A DNA stretch of 30,406 bases. Source: Dehalococcoidales bacterium. Its GTDB lineage: Bacteria > Chloroflexota > Dehalococcoidia > Dehalococcoidales > UBA2162. Location of the stretch: positions 1-30,406 of the forward strand of contig JAENIS010000019.1 in assembly GCA_016844285.1 (NCBI GenBank), read 5' to 3'. This document shows positions 7,773 to 16,525 of the stretch, one piece after another. Within the stretch, counting starts at the first letter, position 1. Every line of letters starts with the position of its first letter. The position numbers and the translations under genes were made by a program. The notes below the pieces were generated by a model. The model was not told the DNA's origin, made no database searches, and saw only the letters and a program-made list of their open reading frames with translations.

Positions 7773-7808
7773 AACGAATATGCTGTTTGTCATGAAAGGG
7801 TAGAGACT

Positions 7809-8531
7809 TTGGGTCTGTCAATAGTAATTCCTTTCTATAACGAAGAAAACAATATCCGACGGGTCGTAGATGGGCTAGTTGATAGCTTTGAGCAAGCTTC
7901 TATCGATTACGAATTGGTACTGGTCAATAATGGCTCAATCGATAAGTCTCCTCAGATATTGGAGGAATTAAGTAAACAGTCACCGCATCGGATAAAGGTC
8001 GTTCATGTTGGCGTTAATCAAGGCTATGGGTGGGGTATCATCAGTGGCCTAAAGCAGGTAAGTGGTGAATTTGTTGGCTATATGGCTGGTGACGGTCAGA
8101 TAGCACCCTCGGCGGTCGTAAACGTGTTTGACCGCATCAGCAAGGAAGGCTACGACCTGGTTAAAGTGAGAAGGGTAGTCCGTAACGACGGCACAATAAG
8201 GAAGATTCTGTCTGTCTCTTATAACCTTCTGGTCAAGGTTATTTTTAATGTAGATACCATGGATGTCAATGGTACTCCCAAGATTTTCAAGAGAGAGCTT
8301 TTGGAAGTATTTAGCCCTGTATCTAAAGACTGGTTTATTGATACTGAAATAATGGTCAAGGCTAAGTATCTTGGTCTCAAGGTCGGAGAGGTACCCGTAG
8401 AGTTTCTACCCCGTAAAGAAGGCAAATCGCACGTCAGGTCGACGACTATTTGGGAATTTGCCCGGAATGTACTCAATTATGAATTTGGCAGAGGAGTAAG
8501 AGAGTGGAAACGAAAAACGTCAAAGTCGTAA
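7809..8531 (+). CDS. Family 2 glycosyltransferase
   Basis: A GT2-type enzyme that would transfer a sugar from an activated donor to a lipid or glycan acceptor at the cytoplasmic face. The domain starts at LSIVIPFYNEENNIRRVV, continues with DYELVLVNNGSIDKSPQILE, a GYGWGIISGLKQVSGEFVGY stretch and MAGDGQIAPSAV, which takes the place of the DXD motif as in dolichol-phosphate mannose synthase-like members. The likely start is the TTG at 7809, giving 240 residues, because AAAGGG lies 8 nt upstream and the GT2 fold begins at once. A longer frame back to 7626 would add about 60 residues with no family character. The 3' end overlaps rfbF by 28 nt, so the two are co-translated. Confidence 0.88.
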   Translation: MGLSIVIPFYNEENNIRRVVDGLVDSFEQASIDYELVLVNNGSIDKSPQILEELSKQSPHRIKVVHVGVNQGYGWGIISGLKQVSGEFVGYMAGDGQIAPSAVVNVFDRISKEGYDLVKVRRVVRNDGTIRKILSVSYNLLVKVIFNVDTMDVNGTPKIFKRELLEVFSPVSKDWFIDTEIMVKAKYLGLKVGEVPVEFLPRKEGKSHVRSTTIWEFARNVLNYEFGRGVREWKRKTSKS

Positions 8532-9298
8532 TCCTCTGTGGTGGGAGGGGGGTGAGATTCCATGAGCAAACCGAGCAAAAACCTAAACCACTTATTGAGA
8601 TAGGCGGGAAACCAATACTCTGGCACATCATGAAAACATATGCCTATTACGGGTATCAGGACTTTGTCCTCTGTCTGGGCTACAAAAGCGAGCTTATCAA
8701 GAAGTATTTCTGTGATTACCAGCTTGCCACTAGCGATTTTACTCTCCATCTGGGTAATGACAATAGAATCGAGGTTCATACTGCCCATCAAGAACAAGGA
8801 TGGACAATTACTCTGGCTGAAACCGGGATAGAGGCCATGACCGGGGCACGCATCAAGCGCATCGAAAAATATATTGATTCTGAGCTATTCATGCTCACCT
8901 ACGGCGACGCCGTCGCCAGGATAAATATTAACAATCTGGTCGATTTCCACCGTGCTCACGGTAAAATCGGCACCGTAACCGCCGTTTACCCACCGTCAAG
9001 ATTTGGGGAACTGCGTCTGGCCGAAGGTAACACGGTCAGGGAATTCCGGGAAAAAGCACCGATTCGAGGGGACTATATTAACGGTGGTTTTTTTGTCTTT
9101 GACCATAGAATTTTCAAATACATCAATGACGATGAGCGTTGTACCTTCGAGCGGGAACCACTGGAGCTGCTGGCTAAAGATGGGCAACTAGCTGCCTACG
9201 CCCATGAAGGCTACTGGCAGTGTATGGACACTTATCGGGACTGGCAATCGCTTGAGCAGGATTGGCAGAGTGAACACCCGCCCTGGAAGGTGTGGTAG
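8504..9298 (+). CDS. rfbF: Glucose-1-phosphate cytidylyltransferase
   Basis: RfbF (DdhA/AscA) makes CDP-glucose from CTP and glucose-1-phosphate, the first committed step to CDP-3,6-dideoxyhexoses. The 264-residue length matches the family (about 257). The nucleotide-binding N-terminus reads VVILCGGRGVRFHEQTEQ followed by KPKPLIEIGGKPILWHIM, with FVLCLGYKSELIKKYF and TYGDAVARININ further in; these are diagnostic for RfbF over RmlA. The start is GTG at 8504, with GAGGAG 7 nt upstream inside the end of the glycosyltransferase gene. The stop at 9298 overlaps the ribosome-binding site of rfbG. Confidence 0.95.
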   Translation: METKNVKVVILCGGRGVRFHEQTEQKPKPLIEIGGKPILWHIMKTYAYYGYQDFVLCLGYKSELIKKYFCDYQLATSDFTLHLGNDNRIEVHTAHQEQGWTITLAETGIEAMTGARIKRIEKYIDSELFMLTYGDAVARININNLVDFHRAHGKIGTVTAVYPPSRFGELRLAEGNTVREFREKAPIRGDYINGGFFVFDHRIFKYINDDERCTFEREPLELLAKDGQLAAYAHEGYWQCMDTYRDWQSLEQDWQSEHPPWKVW

Positions 9299-9308
9299 GA
9301 GGTGAAAG

Positions 9309-10298
9309 CTGAAGACTTTTTGGCAAGACCGTAGAGTTTTTGTTACCGGGTGCACCGGATTGGTCGGGTCATGGTTGACTAAAACCCTGGTGGAGAGAGG
9401 GGCTGAGGTAACCGGATTGGTTCGTGATTTAGTCCCCAAATCTAACCTGAACTGGAGCGGCTTCAATAATAAAATTAATATCGTCCGGGGGGAATTGGAG
9501 GACTACGCTAGACTGGAGCGGGCCTTAAACGAGTATGAAATAGATACCGTCTTTCATTTGGGCGCGCAAACTATCGTCAGCATTGCGAATCGAAATCCCT
9601 TGAGCACCTTCGAATCAAATATTAGAGGCACCTGGAACCTGCTGGAAGCCTGTAGACGAACCAGCACCATTTCCCGGGTATTGATTGCTTCCAGCGACAA
9701 GGCTTATGGCCCTCAGGAAAACTTGCCTTACACGGAAAGTTTCCCGCTGATTGGTTGTTACCCCTATGATGTTTCTAAAAGCTGTGTTGATTTGATTTCA
9801 CACGCTTATTATCAGACTTATCACCTCCCGGTTGGTGTTACCCGCTGCGGTAATTTCTTCGGCGGTGGTGACCTCAATTTTAATCGCATTATTCCAGGGA
9901 CTATCAGGTCTGTCATCCGGGGTGAAAGACCGGTGATTCGTAGTGATGGCAGCTACGTTCGCGATTATATCTATATACTGGATGCGGTGGGGGCATATAT
10001 GCTGTTAGCCGAAAAGATGGACGATAAGAAAATTCTCGGCGAGGCGTTCAATTTCAGTAACGAGACTCGTCAGACCGTCCTCGATATTACCCGGCTCATA
10101 CTGAAATTGATGCACCGGGAAGACTTAGCGCCGCAAGTATTGAATATGGCCACGGGAGAGATAAAACAGCAGTATCTTTCTGCCCAAAAAGCCAGGGATG
10201 TCTTAGGCTGGCAGCCTGAATATAGTCTTGACGCAGGTATGCAGGAAACCATTGCCTGGTATCAAGAGTTCTTTACCGAACAGAATAAGGTCAAATGA
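9309..10298 (+). CDS. rfbG: CDP-glucose 4,6-dehydratase (apparent CTG start)
   Basis: RfbG (DdhB/AscB) converts CDP-glucose to CDP-4-keto-6-deoxyglucose with bound NAD. It is an extended short-chain dehydrogenase: Rossmann motif VTGCTGLVG (G14, G17, G20), [18 protein letters not shown], and catalytic Y153-x3-K157 (YDVSK). Family proteins start with an FW-x-x-(K/R)-R-V-F/L-VTG block, and [11 protein letters not shown] is encoded here. The only in-frame start that includes it is CTG at 9309, placed 5 nt after a strong AGGAGGTG; a stop lies two codons further up. The first ordinary start, TTG at 9360, would remove the NAD-binding glycines. Length from CTG is 329 residues. The stop overlaps the next gene (ATGA). 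Confidence 0.92.
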   Translation: MKTFWQDRRVFVTGCTGLVGSWLTKTLVERGAEVTGLVRDLVPKSNLNWSGFNNKINIVRGELEDYARLERALNEYEIDTVFHLGAQTIVSIANRNPLSTFESNIRGTWNLLEACRRTSTISRVLIASSDKAYGPQENLPYTESFPLIGCYPYDVSKSCVDLISHAYYQTYHLPVGVTRCGNFFGGGDLNFNRIIPGTIRSVIRGERPVIRSDGSYVRDYIYILDAVGAYMLLAEKMDDKKILGEAFNFSNETRQTVLDITRLILKLMHREDLAPQVLNMATGEIKQQYLSAQKARDVLGWQPEYSLDAGMQETIAWYQEFFTEQNKVK

Positions 10299-11251
10299 TA
10301 ACAACGCTGCGTCATGTCAGAGTGCTGGTTACCGGCGTTTCCGGTTTTATTGGTTCCCACCTGGCCAGGAGACTGGTAAAAGAGGGAGCGGAAGTATCGG
10401 GGCTGGACATCAAAAGCTCAAACCTGTGGAGGCTGGCCGATATCTGCGACCAGGTGAAGCTGTACTCGGCTGACTTAACCGATTTTGGTGCATTGCAGGA
10501 GGTTATGCAAGACATTAAGCCGCAAAAGATATTTCACCTGGCGGCTTATGTTGACGTTAGCCGCTCTCTGGAAGTGCTGGATAAGATGGTAGAGGTCAAT
10601 GTCGGCGGGACGGTAAACCTGTTGCGAGCTTTGACTGGAGTAAGTTACGATTGTTTTGTCAATACTGGAACTTGCGAAGAGTACGGGGACAATCCGGTGC
10701 CCTTTAGAGAAAGTCAATCGCCCAATCCCGTTTCTCCTTATTCGGCATCCAAGGTGGCAACCACCGTGTTTTGCCAGATGCTGCACAAGACCAGCGGGTT
10801 ACCCATCGTCACCCTGAGACCTTTTTTAACCTATGGCCCGGCTCAAACCAACGATATGCTCATTCCTTCACTAATCCAAAAGGTACTTAGCGGCGAAGCC
10901 TTTGAGATGACCGGAGGAGAGCAGACCAGGGAGTTAAATTACGTTGATGACATCGTTGATGGTTTTATCAAGGCTTCGGTAAGTCCGAAAGCTATCGGTG
11001 AAACGATTAACATTGGCAACGGTGTGGAATACAAGATAAAGGATGTGGTGGCGCTGGTCTTACGATTGATGAACAGCCCGACAAAACCAAAAATTGGGGC
11101 TTTGCCTTATCGTCCGGGGGAGACATTGCATTTCTATTGCGATAATACTAAAGCGAAAGAAATCCTGGGCTGGACGCCCAGAGTAGCGCTGGAAGACGGC
11201 TTGAGAATGACCATAGACTGGTTTCAAAGGAATTCACAACACGAGAAGTAG
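10295..11251 (+). CDS. NAD(P)-dependent epimerase/dehydratase (likely finishes the CDP-dideoxysugar)
   Basis: An extended SDR of 318 residues with Rossmann motif VTGVSGFIG (G14, G17, G20), [21 protein letters not shown] and the catalytic pair Y149-x3-K153 (YSASK). It starts with ATG overlapping the rfbG stop by 4 nt and lies directly before rfbH. In Salmonella and Yersinia clusters the equivalent positions hold reductases or epimerases such as abequose, paratose or tyvelose synthases, so this protein probably reduces or epimerises the CDP-4-keto-3,6-dideoxy intermediate. The exact product cannot be read from sequence; it could instead act before RfbH on CDP-4-keto-6-deoxyglucose. Confidence 0.85.
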   Translation: MITTLRHVRVLVTGVSGFIGSHLARRLVKEGAEVSGLDIKSSNLWRLADICDQVKLYSADLTDFGALQEVMQDIKPQKIFHLAAYVDVSRSLEVLDKMVEVNVGGTVNLLRALTGVSYDCFVNTGTCEEYGDNPVPFRESQSPNPVSPYSASKVATTVFCQMLHKTSGLPIVTLRPFLTYGPAQTNDMLIPSLIQKVLSGEAFEMTGGEQTRELNYVDDIVDGFIKASVSPKAIGETINIGNGVEYKIKDVVALVLRLMNSPTKPKIGALPYRPGETLHFYCDNTKAKEILGWTPRVALEDGLRMTIDWFQRNSQHEK

Positions 11252-11256
11252 ATGAT

Positions 11257-12588
11257 ATGAACGAGGCAGAAAAGCTGAGAGCAGAAATCCGGGAAAAGGT
11301 AAAGAAATACTACGAGACAGCCCATAAAAAGGCGGAGTTCGTTCCCGGAAAGTCCAAGATTCACTATGCCGGCCGGGTGTATGATGAGCAAGAGATGTGC
11401 AATATGGTTGATGCCGTCCTTGATTTCTGGATTACCCTTGGCCCGTACGGACAACAGCTAGAGAAGGACTTAGCTGACTTTCTCGGGGTTAAGGAAACCA
11501 TCCTGGTCAATTCCGGCTCCTCGGCGAATCTGATTGCGGTTGCTACCCTGATGTCCCGGCAACTCAGGGAGCATTGCCTGCCCGGAGACGAGGTAATCAC
11601 GCCGGCAGTAACCTTCCCGACCACTTTTGCCCCTATTATACAAAATGGCTTAATCCCGGTAGTGGTCGATTGCGAACTGGGAACATACAATATCGACCCT
11701 GATAAGCTGGAAGAAGCCGTCTCGCCAAAGACGAAAGTAGTGCTGATTCCCCATACTTTGGGCAATCCTTGCCAGATGGACAGGATAACTGAAGTATGCA
11801 AGCGATATAACCTCTATCTGATAGAAGATACGTGTGATGCTCTGGGGTCGAGATGGGGTGGGAAATTGGTTGGCACCTTTGGCGATTTAAGCACGCTGAG
11901 CTGTTACCCGGCCCACCATATCAGTATGGGTGAGGGAGGCGTCGTTTTTACCGACAATCCCCGGTTAGCCAAGATTGTCCGCTCGTTAAGAGATTGGGGA
12001 CGAGATTGCTGGTGTAAAGGCGATGCCTCACCAAATGGTGCTTGTGGCCAGAGGCTGCGATATAAGATAAAGACCGGCGATAAAGAGATTAATTACGACC
12101 ATCGCTACGTCTATTCCAATATTGGCTATAATCTCAAACCGACGGATGTTCAGGCTGCCATGGGACTGGCCCAGCTTAAGAAACTTGATTGGATTATGGA
12201 TAGAAGAAAGCATAATTTCAGTCGCCTTTTCGCCGGGCTAAAAAAATATGAAGACTGGTTTATCTTGCCCTGCTGGCATGAGAAGGCCGAACCTTCCTGG
12301 TTTGCCTTTCCCTTAACGATTAGAGCCGGGCTGAACTTCACCAGAGAAGAGCTGCTGACCTTTCTGGAGGAGGCCAATATTGAAACACGCCTGCTCTTTG
12401 CCGGCAACATTTTGAGACAGCCGGCGTTTAGAGAGGTTAACTGCCGTGTTGTTGGTGACCTGGCGAATGCCGATTTCGTGATGACCAATACTTTTTTCAT
12501 CGGTGTTTACCCGGGTATTAGCGACCAGGCAGTGGATTATATGGTAGAGAAATTCGATGAATTCTTGGCGCGAACTAAAAAACAATAA
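11257..12588 (+). CDS. rfbH: CDP-4-keto-6-deoxy-D-glucose 3-dehydrase (E1)
   Basis: RfbH (DdhC/AscC) is the PMP-dependent, iron-sulfur E1 enzyme that removes the C3 hydroxyl in 3,6-dideoxyhexose synthesis. It is 443 residues, close to the usual 437. The fold is that of sugar aminotransferases, but the PLP lysine is replaced by His in SCYPAHHISMGEGG (H220/H221), which marks the dehydrase. The cysteines of the [2Fe-2S] site are present: C193, C251, C253 and C263. The last spacing (9 residues) is two longer than I recall for the Yersinia enzyme. Its reductase partner E3 (DdhD/AscD) is not in this window. It starts with ATG at 11257, six bases after the SDR stop. Confidence 0.95.
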   Translation: MNEAEKLRAEIREKVKKYYETAHKKAEFVPGKSKIHYAGRVYDEQEMCNMVDAVLDFWITLGPYGQQLEKDLADFLGVKETILVNSGSSANLIAVATLMSRQLREHCLPGDEVITPAVTFPTTFAPIIQNGLIPVVVDCELGTYNIDPDKLEEAVSPKTKVVLIPHTLGNPCQMDRITEVCKRYNLYLIEDTCDALGSRWGGKLVGTFGDLSTLSCYPAHHISMGEGGVVFTDNPRLAKIVRSLRDWGRDCWCKGDASPNGACGQRLRYKIKTGDKEINYDHRYVYSNIGYNLKPTDVQAAMGLAQLKKLDWIMDRRKHNFSRLFAGLKKYEDWFILPCWHEKAEPSWFAFPLTIRAGLNFTREELLTFLEEANIETRLLFAGNILRQPAFREVNCRVVGDLANADFVMTNTFFIGVYPGISDQAVDYMVEKFDEFLARTKKQ

Positions 12589-12601
12589 AAAGGGGGCTGG
12601 A

Positions 12602-12973
12602 ATGTTTGCCTTGGCTTTAGTACTTCTTGTCGTCCTGGGTACGGCAATAGGGCAGATTGTCATGAAGAGTGGCATGAGCCAGGTTGAGACAATAAATAAT
12701 GTGGGACAGCTTTTCAATCCGGTGACCCTGTTTCATATCTTCACTAATCCCCGTGTCCTCATCGGCGTATTCTGCTACGTTCTCTCTTTGGTCTTGTGGC
12801 TGGGTGCTCTATCCACCCTCAATGTGAGTCAGGTGTACCCTCTGATGAGCCTGTCCTATGTCATCACGGCTATCTTCGCCTTCGCTTTTCTGAAGGAAAG
12901 CATGACAATCTTCAACTGGGTGGGGATTTTGCTGGTGTTAGTGGGCTGCTTTCTGATTACGAGGGTTCGGTGA
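12602..12973 (+). CDS. EamA/SMR-type four-helix membrane protein (ArnE/ArnF-like)
   Basis: A 123-residue protein with four predicted transmembrane helices (about residues 2-20, 45-68, 72-92 and 98-120). The layout, and LGALSTLNVSQVYPLMSLSY with FLKESMTIFNWVGILL, fit the EamA/small multidrug resistance group, including ArnE/ArnF undecaprenyl-phosphate-sugar flippase subunits. In this operon a role in moving a lipid-linked sugar across the membrane is plausible. The start is ATG at 12602, with AAGGGGGCTGGA just upstream; an earlier ATG at 12557 would overlap rfbH and add 15 polar residues. The stop is only 12 bp from the stop of the convergent gene and no terminator is evident between them. Confidence 0.8.
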   Translation: MFALALVLLVVLGTAIGQIVMKSGMSQVETINNVGQLFNPVTLFHIFTNPRVLIGVFCYVLSLVLWLGALSTLNVSQVYPLMSLSYVITAIFAFAFLKESMTIFNWVGILLVLVGCFLITRVR

Positions 12974-12985
12974 TAAAGGGTGGCT

Positions 12986-14470
12986 TTAATCTACTATTGA
13001 GTTCATCAGTAAGACTCCCCAATAGAGATAAACCATCACGTGCAGCGCCAGAACCCCCATCACAAATGGCTTCCTGCGCTCAGAGTACATCCTTTTCGCG
13101 ACGAAGGTCATATAAAGTGACAAAGGAACCAACACCGTAAGCAAATACCGTTGCGCATCCCGGAGCAATGGCATCAAAAGAATGGGGAGCAGTATCCAGC
13201 AAAAAAGATAGATAATCTTGTCATCCCGGCGATGCATCAGGTCAAGCGTTAGGCTGACTACCAAAATTTCCGCCACCAGCAGCGCCAAAAAAAGACCCAC
13301 ATCGAGATAAGTCGGGAAAAAGTAACTCTCCAGCCCAATATTCATTTCGCCCACAATGCCTCCGTAAGTATGCAAGGAGGAGACGGGAAAGAACAGATGA
13401 ACTACAAAGGTCAGAACGGCCAGACCGCCAAGCAGTATCAAGAACCGCACTTTGCTGATTCGCTTCCATAAGTCAGGAACAAGAATCAAAAAGAAGGGGC
13501 CGACAAAAAGTCCGAGATACATCAAATAGGCGAAAAGACGAGGTATAAACCCGCCAGCATTCGGTGCAACCTCCGACCACTCATCCGGAACAAACATGAA
13601 CCCGTAGATGGGGGTTCGAGCGCCGGCCGCTGACGTAAAGCCAATTGCTAGAAAGGGGGCGCTTACCAGGAGCGCTAGAAGAAAGTACCAGAGGTTGAAC
13701 CGAATGACAGAAAATAACCTTGTCCTTGAAAACTCGCTAAAAATCCTGGCTTTGACCAATGAGTAAACTAACGCTACCGGGAAAAGAAATAGAGCCAGGT
13801 ACTTGGTGGCGAGTGCGATGCCGAGCATGATTGAAGATAGAATTTGCCACCTGGGGAGATTGGCATACAGCAGGAGTAGTAATGATGTCGAGGAGAAGGC
13901 CAGGAAAGGAGCGTCAGAACCGACATACTTCGAGAAAGCTATGAAAACCGGGTTGGCAATAACCAACAAAACCGGGACAAAAGCTCCGAAAACTCCTTCT
14001 CTTCTCCGGAGATAGAAATAGAGAAAGAGCGAGAAGATAAAAGGCAGGAGAAATGTGACAAACCGGCTAACCGTCGGACTTTCCCCGAAGAGTCTATAGC
14101 CAACCGCAAGCAGGAATGATGCAAAAGGAGGATTGGCAACCCACCTGAAGTACTCGGAGAGATTGGCGTTCAAGCCATGTTCGGCGATTTGTGAACCTGC
14201 CCGGGCGTAAATTGATTCGGCATCATCAGTGTAGCCTTTGTAAAAAGCCAAATAGTGTGGGAATAAAAGCAGCATAATCAGAGTCGCCGGGAGAAGAGCT
14301 TTAAGCATCTTCCCTTTCATTTCGCCTTCAAAGCAACGACGAAGATAGGGGATATTTGTCCTTGGTAGCCAGATGGCAAGGGTTACCACCAGGAAAATGA
14401 TTACGGACATGACAAACCAAGGATGTGTCAAGACCCAGGATACTATAGCATTCAAGACTTCTCTTGCCAT
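12986..14470 (-). CDS. Polytopic GT39/ArnT-like membrane glycosyltransferase with duplicated N-terminus
   Basis: A polytopic membrane protein (about a dozen hydrophobic segments) of the GT-C glycosyltransferase type. The first-loop acidic pair typical of PMT/ArnT proteins appears in YKGYTDDAESIYARAG, followed by NPPFASFLLAVGYRLFGESP, as in that family. Such enzymes use polyprenyl-phosphate sugars on the outer membrane face. With the ATG at 14470 (one base after the stop of the upstream gene, GGGAAAG site) it is 494 residues. The first ~45 residues repeat the N-terminus of the upstream gene product but lack its DD loop. An internal ATG at 14320, with GAAGG 4 nt upstream, would give a standard 444-residue protein and may be the original start. 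Confidence 0.78.
   Translation of the reverse strand: MAREVLNAIVSWVLTHPWFVMSVIIFLVVTLAIWLPRTNIPYLRRCFEGEMKGKMLKALLPATLIMLLLFPHYLAFYKGYTDDAESIYARAGSQIAEHGLNANLSEYFRWVANPPFASFLLAVGYRLFGESPTVSRFVTFLLPFIFSLFLYFYLRRREGVFGAFVPVLLVIANPVFIAFSKYVGSDAPFLAFSSTSLLLLLYANLPRWQILSSIMLGIALATKYLALFLFPVALVYSLVKARIFSEFSRTRLFSVIRFNLWYFLLALLVSAPFLAIGFTSAAGARTPIYGFMFVPDEWSEVAPNAGGFIPRLFAYLMYLGLFVGPFFLILVPDLWKRISKVRFLILLGGLAVLTFVVHLFFPVSSLHTYGGIVGEMNIGLESYFFPTYLDVGLFLALLVAEILVVSLTLDLMHRRDDKIIYLFCWILLPILLMPLLRDAQRYLLTVLVPLSLYMTFVAKRMYSERRKPFVMGVLALHVMVYLYWGVLLMNSIVD
14321..14470 (-). repeat. Duplicated 5' gene segment (partner at about 16310-16421)
   Basis: DNA at 14353-14411 and 16320-16378 is about 85% identical by eye, and both encode FLVVTLAIWLPR flanked by similar residues (VSWV upstream, NIPYL/NVPYL downstream). 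Similarity stops abruptly after PYL. This is the 5' end of the upstream glycosyltransferase-like gene duplicated in front of the downstream one. Confidence 0.75.
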
Positions 14471-14471
14471 C

Positions 14472-16421
14472 TTACTTTCCCACGGCTGCCTTTGGCGAAA
14501 AGCTGGTAAGTTTATACAAGCGATATGTTTGATGGTACTCACGATAGAACGGCCCGCCGCTTCGGATGAAGGAATTCAGCAAGTCCCGGGGGGCGGTGTT
14601 CTTCCATAATGCCTGTGGCACCAAATTATGCAATGGGTCCAGGAAGTAATAGCGGCTGTTTACGGTGAACTGCTCTTCAAGTTTCAGTTCACCCGGCGGG
14701 TCGTCCACGTATCGGAGTGACGGTCTGGGGTTGGCGGGCTCAGCCAACAAATAGACGTCTTTTTGGGGGAAGTGCTCACTGACCGCTTTTTCGAAATCGA
14801 GGCGCTCCGAAAGTACCCTGCCCGGAAGGGGATAATCCTGCCAGTATTCACTCAAGTAATGCTGTGTGTTACCATGGGCAAAATATTCGATGTCAACCGC
14901 CTGGTATAGATTGCTGACAACCATACTGCCTTTTGGTGCCTTTCTGAGTCTTTCTCCCATTTGCATTGTCTTATCACCAATATCACGCCACACCGTGCGC
15001 ACCGAGGCAATATTTAAACTTTGGTCAGCAAACCCGATGGCTAGAATACTAATAACCGCAAAATAGACCGAACGCACTAGAATTCTGCGATTTGGAACCG
15101 ATGATATCCATCCCCTTACGGCGGCAATAAGATAGTCAATCCAAAGCAGAATCATGACAATCCATGGTATTGACGCTGGCCATATATGAGTATCCTGATT
15201 GATGTATAAGACGAGGAAGGGAACGCCAGCAACAAAGAGCCAGACAGGAAAGAATTTCCCAAATTTCAGACTTATCAGCGGTACAAACAGGAATAGTATT
15301 AATGGTAAAACACCGTAAAAGATATATTTGCGAGAAAGCTCCGAGACTGATACGTCATACCCTCTTACTATTAACATATTTGATATGGTTATAGTTGTTA
15401 GCACCAGCAGGATACCTGAAATTAGTCCAATAGCGAAAGATAATGCAACTGCCAGCCTCACATCTGCCAGCCGCTTCCGATGGCTGTATACAAATAATGC
15501 TATTCCCGCCACTGCAAGACCGGTAACAACCGGAGGGATGAATAATTCTAGCTGGAAAGGCATCGAGTAGGCAATGTTTGCGTAGCTATTTATCAGATTG
15601 CGTATTATACCGACACCGGAGTCCAAGGACGGAGCTTGAAGGACAAAACCTCCCCTAAATTGGGATTGAATCACTATTGTGCCGTGAAGAAGGTTAGGGA
15701 GAAAAGATGGAAACCAGGCATGGCCTAGCAGCAGGGGCATTGAGATTAGTAGTGGCTTATCCCGTCTCTTTTCGAGAAGCATTAACGCTAGAACCGTCAC
15801 CGGAAGGATGACAGTTAGTTCGCGGAAGAAGGGGGCAATGATGGCGCTTAGCCATAGAGCAATGAGCCACCCAGGCTGATGATACTTTACGTAACGAACG
15901 TAACCCAGCAAACCCAGCACAATGAAGAGATTGGTAAACGGCTGGCTGTGAACAACAAGCCATGTTCCCACAAGAGTTGGTACTGAGAAGGCGTAAAAGA
16001 TAGCCGAGCCTAAGGCAACAAATTTCTTTCTAGTTAGCTCCATCACCAATAAGTAAATAAGCGCTGCCGTTGCTCCCGATACGGCAGCGTGAAAAAGTGT
16101 TGGAATGGTAGGGGCGTACGGCCAGAAAATGAGTTTCAGTGCGAGAAGGTTATTTAGTGGCCGGTAGGGGGCAAGGCGATAGCCGCTGTCAGCCCAGATA
16201 CTGCGAAATGTGTCCCCTATAATGCTAAAGCGGTTAGGTAAAGTAGCCAACAATGCCGGGTCTTCACCCGCAGTGGCGGTGCTTACTACCGCCAGGGTAT
16301 CGTCGTTAAGGTAAGGTACATTTATCCTTGGCAGCCAGATGGCAAGAGTCACCACCAGGAAAACGATTAGGGAGACGATGGCATCACGATGCTTACCGAC
16401 CCAGGATACAACTCTTGTCAT
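14472..16421 (-). CDS. Large polytopic membrane protein, GT-C glycosyltransferase-like
   Basis: A 649-residue protein with a hydrophobic N-terminus (VSLIVFLVVTLAIWLPRINV), an acidic first-loop pair (YLNDDTLAVV), about ten more membrane segments, and a C-terminal soluble part of about 150 residues (from about 500) probably outside the membrane. The arrangement fits GT-C/O-mannosyltransferase-like proteins; no close named family is recognised. It lies directly upstream of the second GT-C-like gene with one base between stop and start, so they are co-transcribed. Position next to the rfb operon suggests work on the same surface glycan. The ATG at 16421 has only a weak purine-rich site upstream. 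Confidence 0.75.
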   Translation of the reverse strand: MTRVVSWVGKHRDAIVSLIVFLVVTLAIWLPRINVPYLNDDTLAVVSTATAGEDPALLATLPNRFSIIGDTFRSIWADSGYRLAPYRPLNNLLALKLIFWPYAPTIPTLFHAAVSGATAALIYLLVMELTRKKFVALGSAIFYAFSVPTLVGTWLVVHSQPFTNLFIVLGLLGYVRYVKYHQPGWLIALWLSAIIAPFFRELTVILPVTVLALMLLEKRRDKPLLISMPLLLGHAWFPSFLPNLLHGTIVIQSQFRGGFVLQAPSLDSGVGIIRNLINSYANIAYSMPFQLELFIPPVVTGLAVAGIALFVYSHRKRLADVRLAVALSFAIGLISGILLVLTTITISNMLIVRGYDVSVSELSRKYIFYGVLPLILFLFVPLISLKFGKFFPVWLFVAGVPFLVLYINQDTHIWPASIPWIVMILLWIDYLIAAVRGWISSVPNRRILVRSVYFAVISILAIGFADQSLNIASVRTVWRDIGDKTMQMGERLRKAPKGSMVVSNLYQAVDIEYFAHGNTQHYLSEYWQDYPLPGRVLSERLDFEKAVSEHFPQKDVYLLAEPANPRPSLRYVDDPPGELKLEEQFTVNSRYYFLDPLHNLVPQALWKNTAPRDLLNSFIRSGGPFYREYHQTYRLYKLTSFSPKAAVGK

Positions 16422-16525
16422 TTTCGCTTATCGTCCGTAAGAGGTTAGCATATGATACTGAAGTCAAGCTGCTTTTGTCAATGAACGTACTGAAGCTAAC
16501 TTCGGGAACTCAGACTACTTTGGCT

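Noticed and set aside
7626..7808. Upstream extension of the GT2 glycosyltransferase
   Set aside because: The added ~60 residues have no family similarity, lie over the candidate promoter, and a TTG with a good ribosome-binding site begins right at the GT2 fold.
12557..12601. Earlier ATG for the small EamA-like protein
   Set aside because: It would overlap rfbH by 32 nt and add 15 polar residues before the first helix, while the ATG at 12602 has a strong ribosome-binding site.
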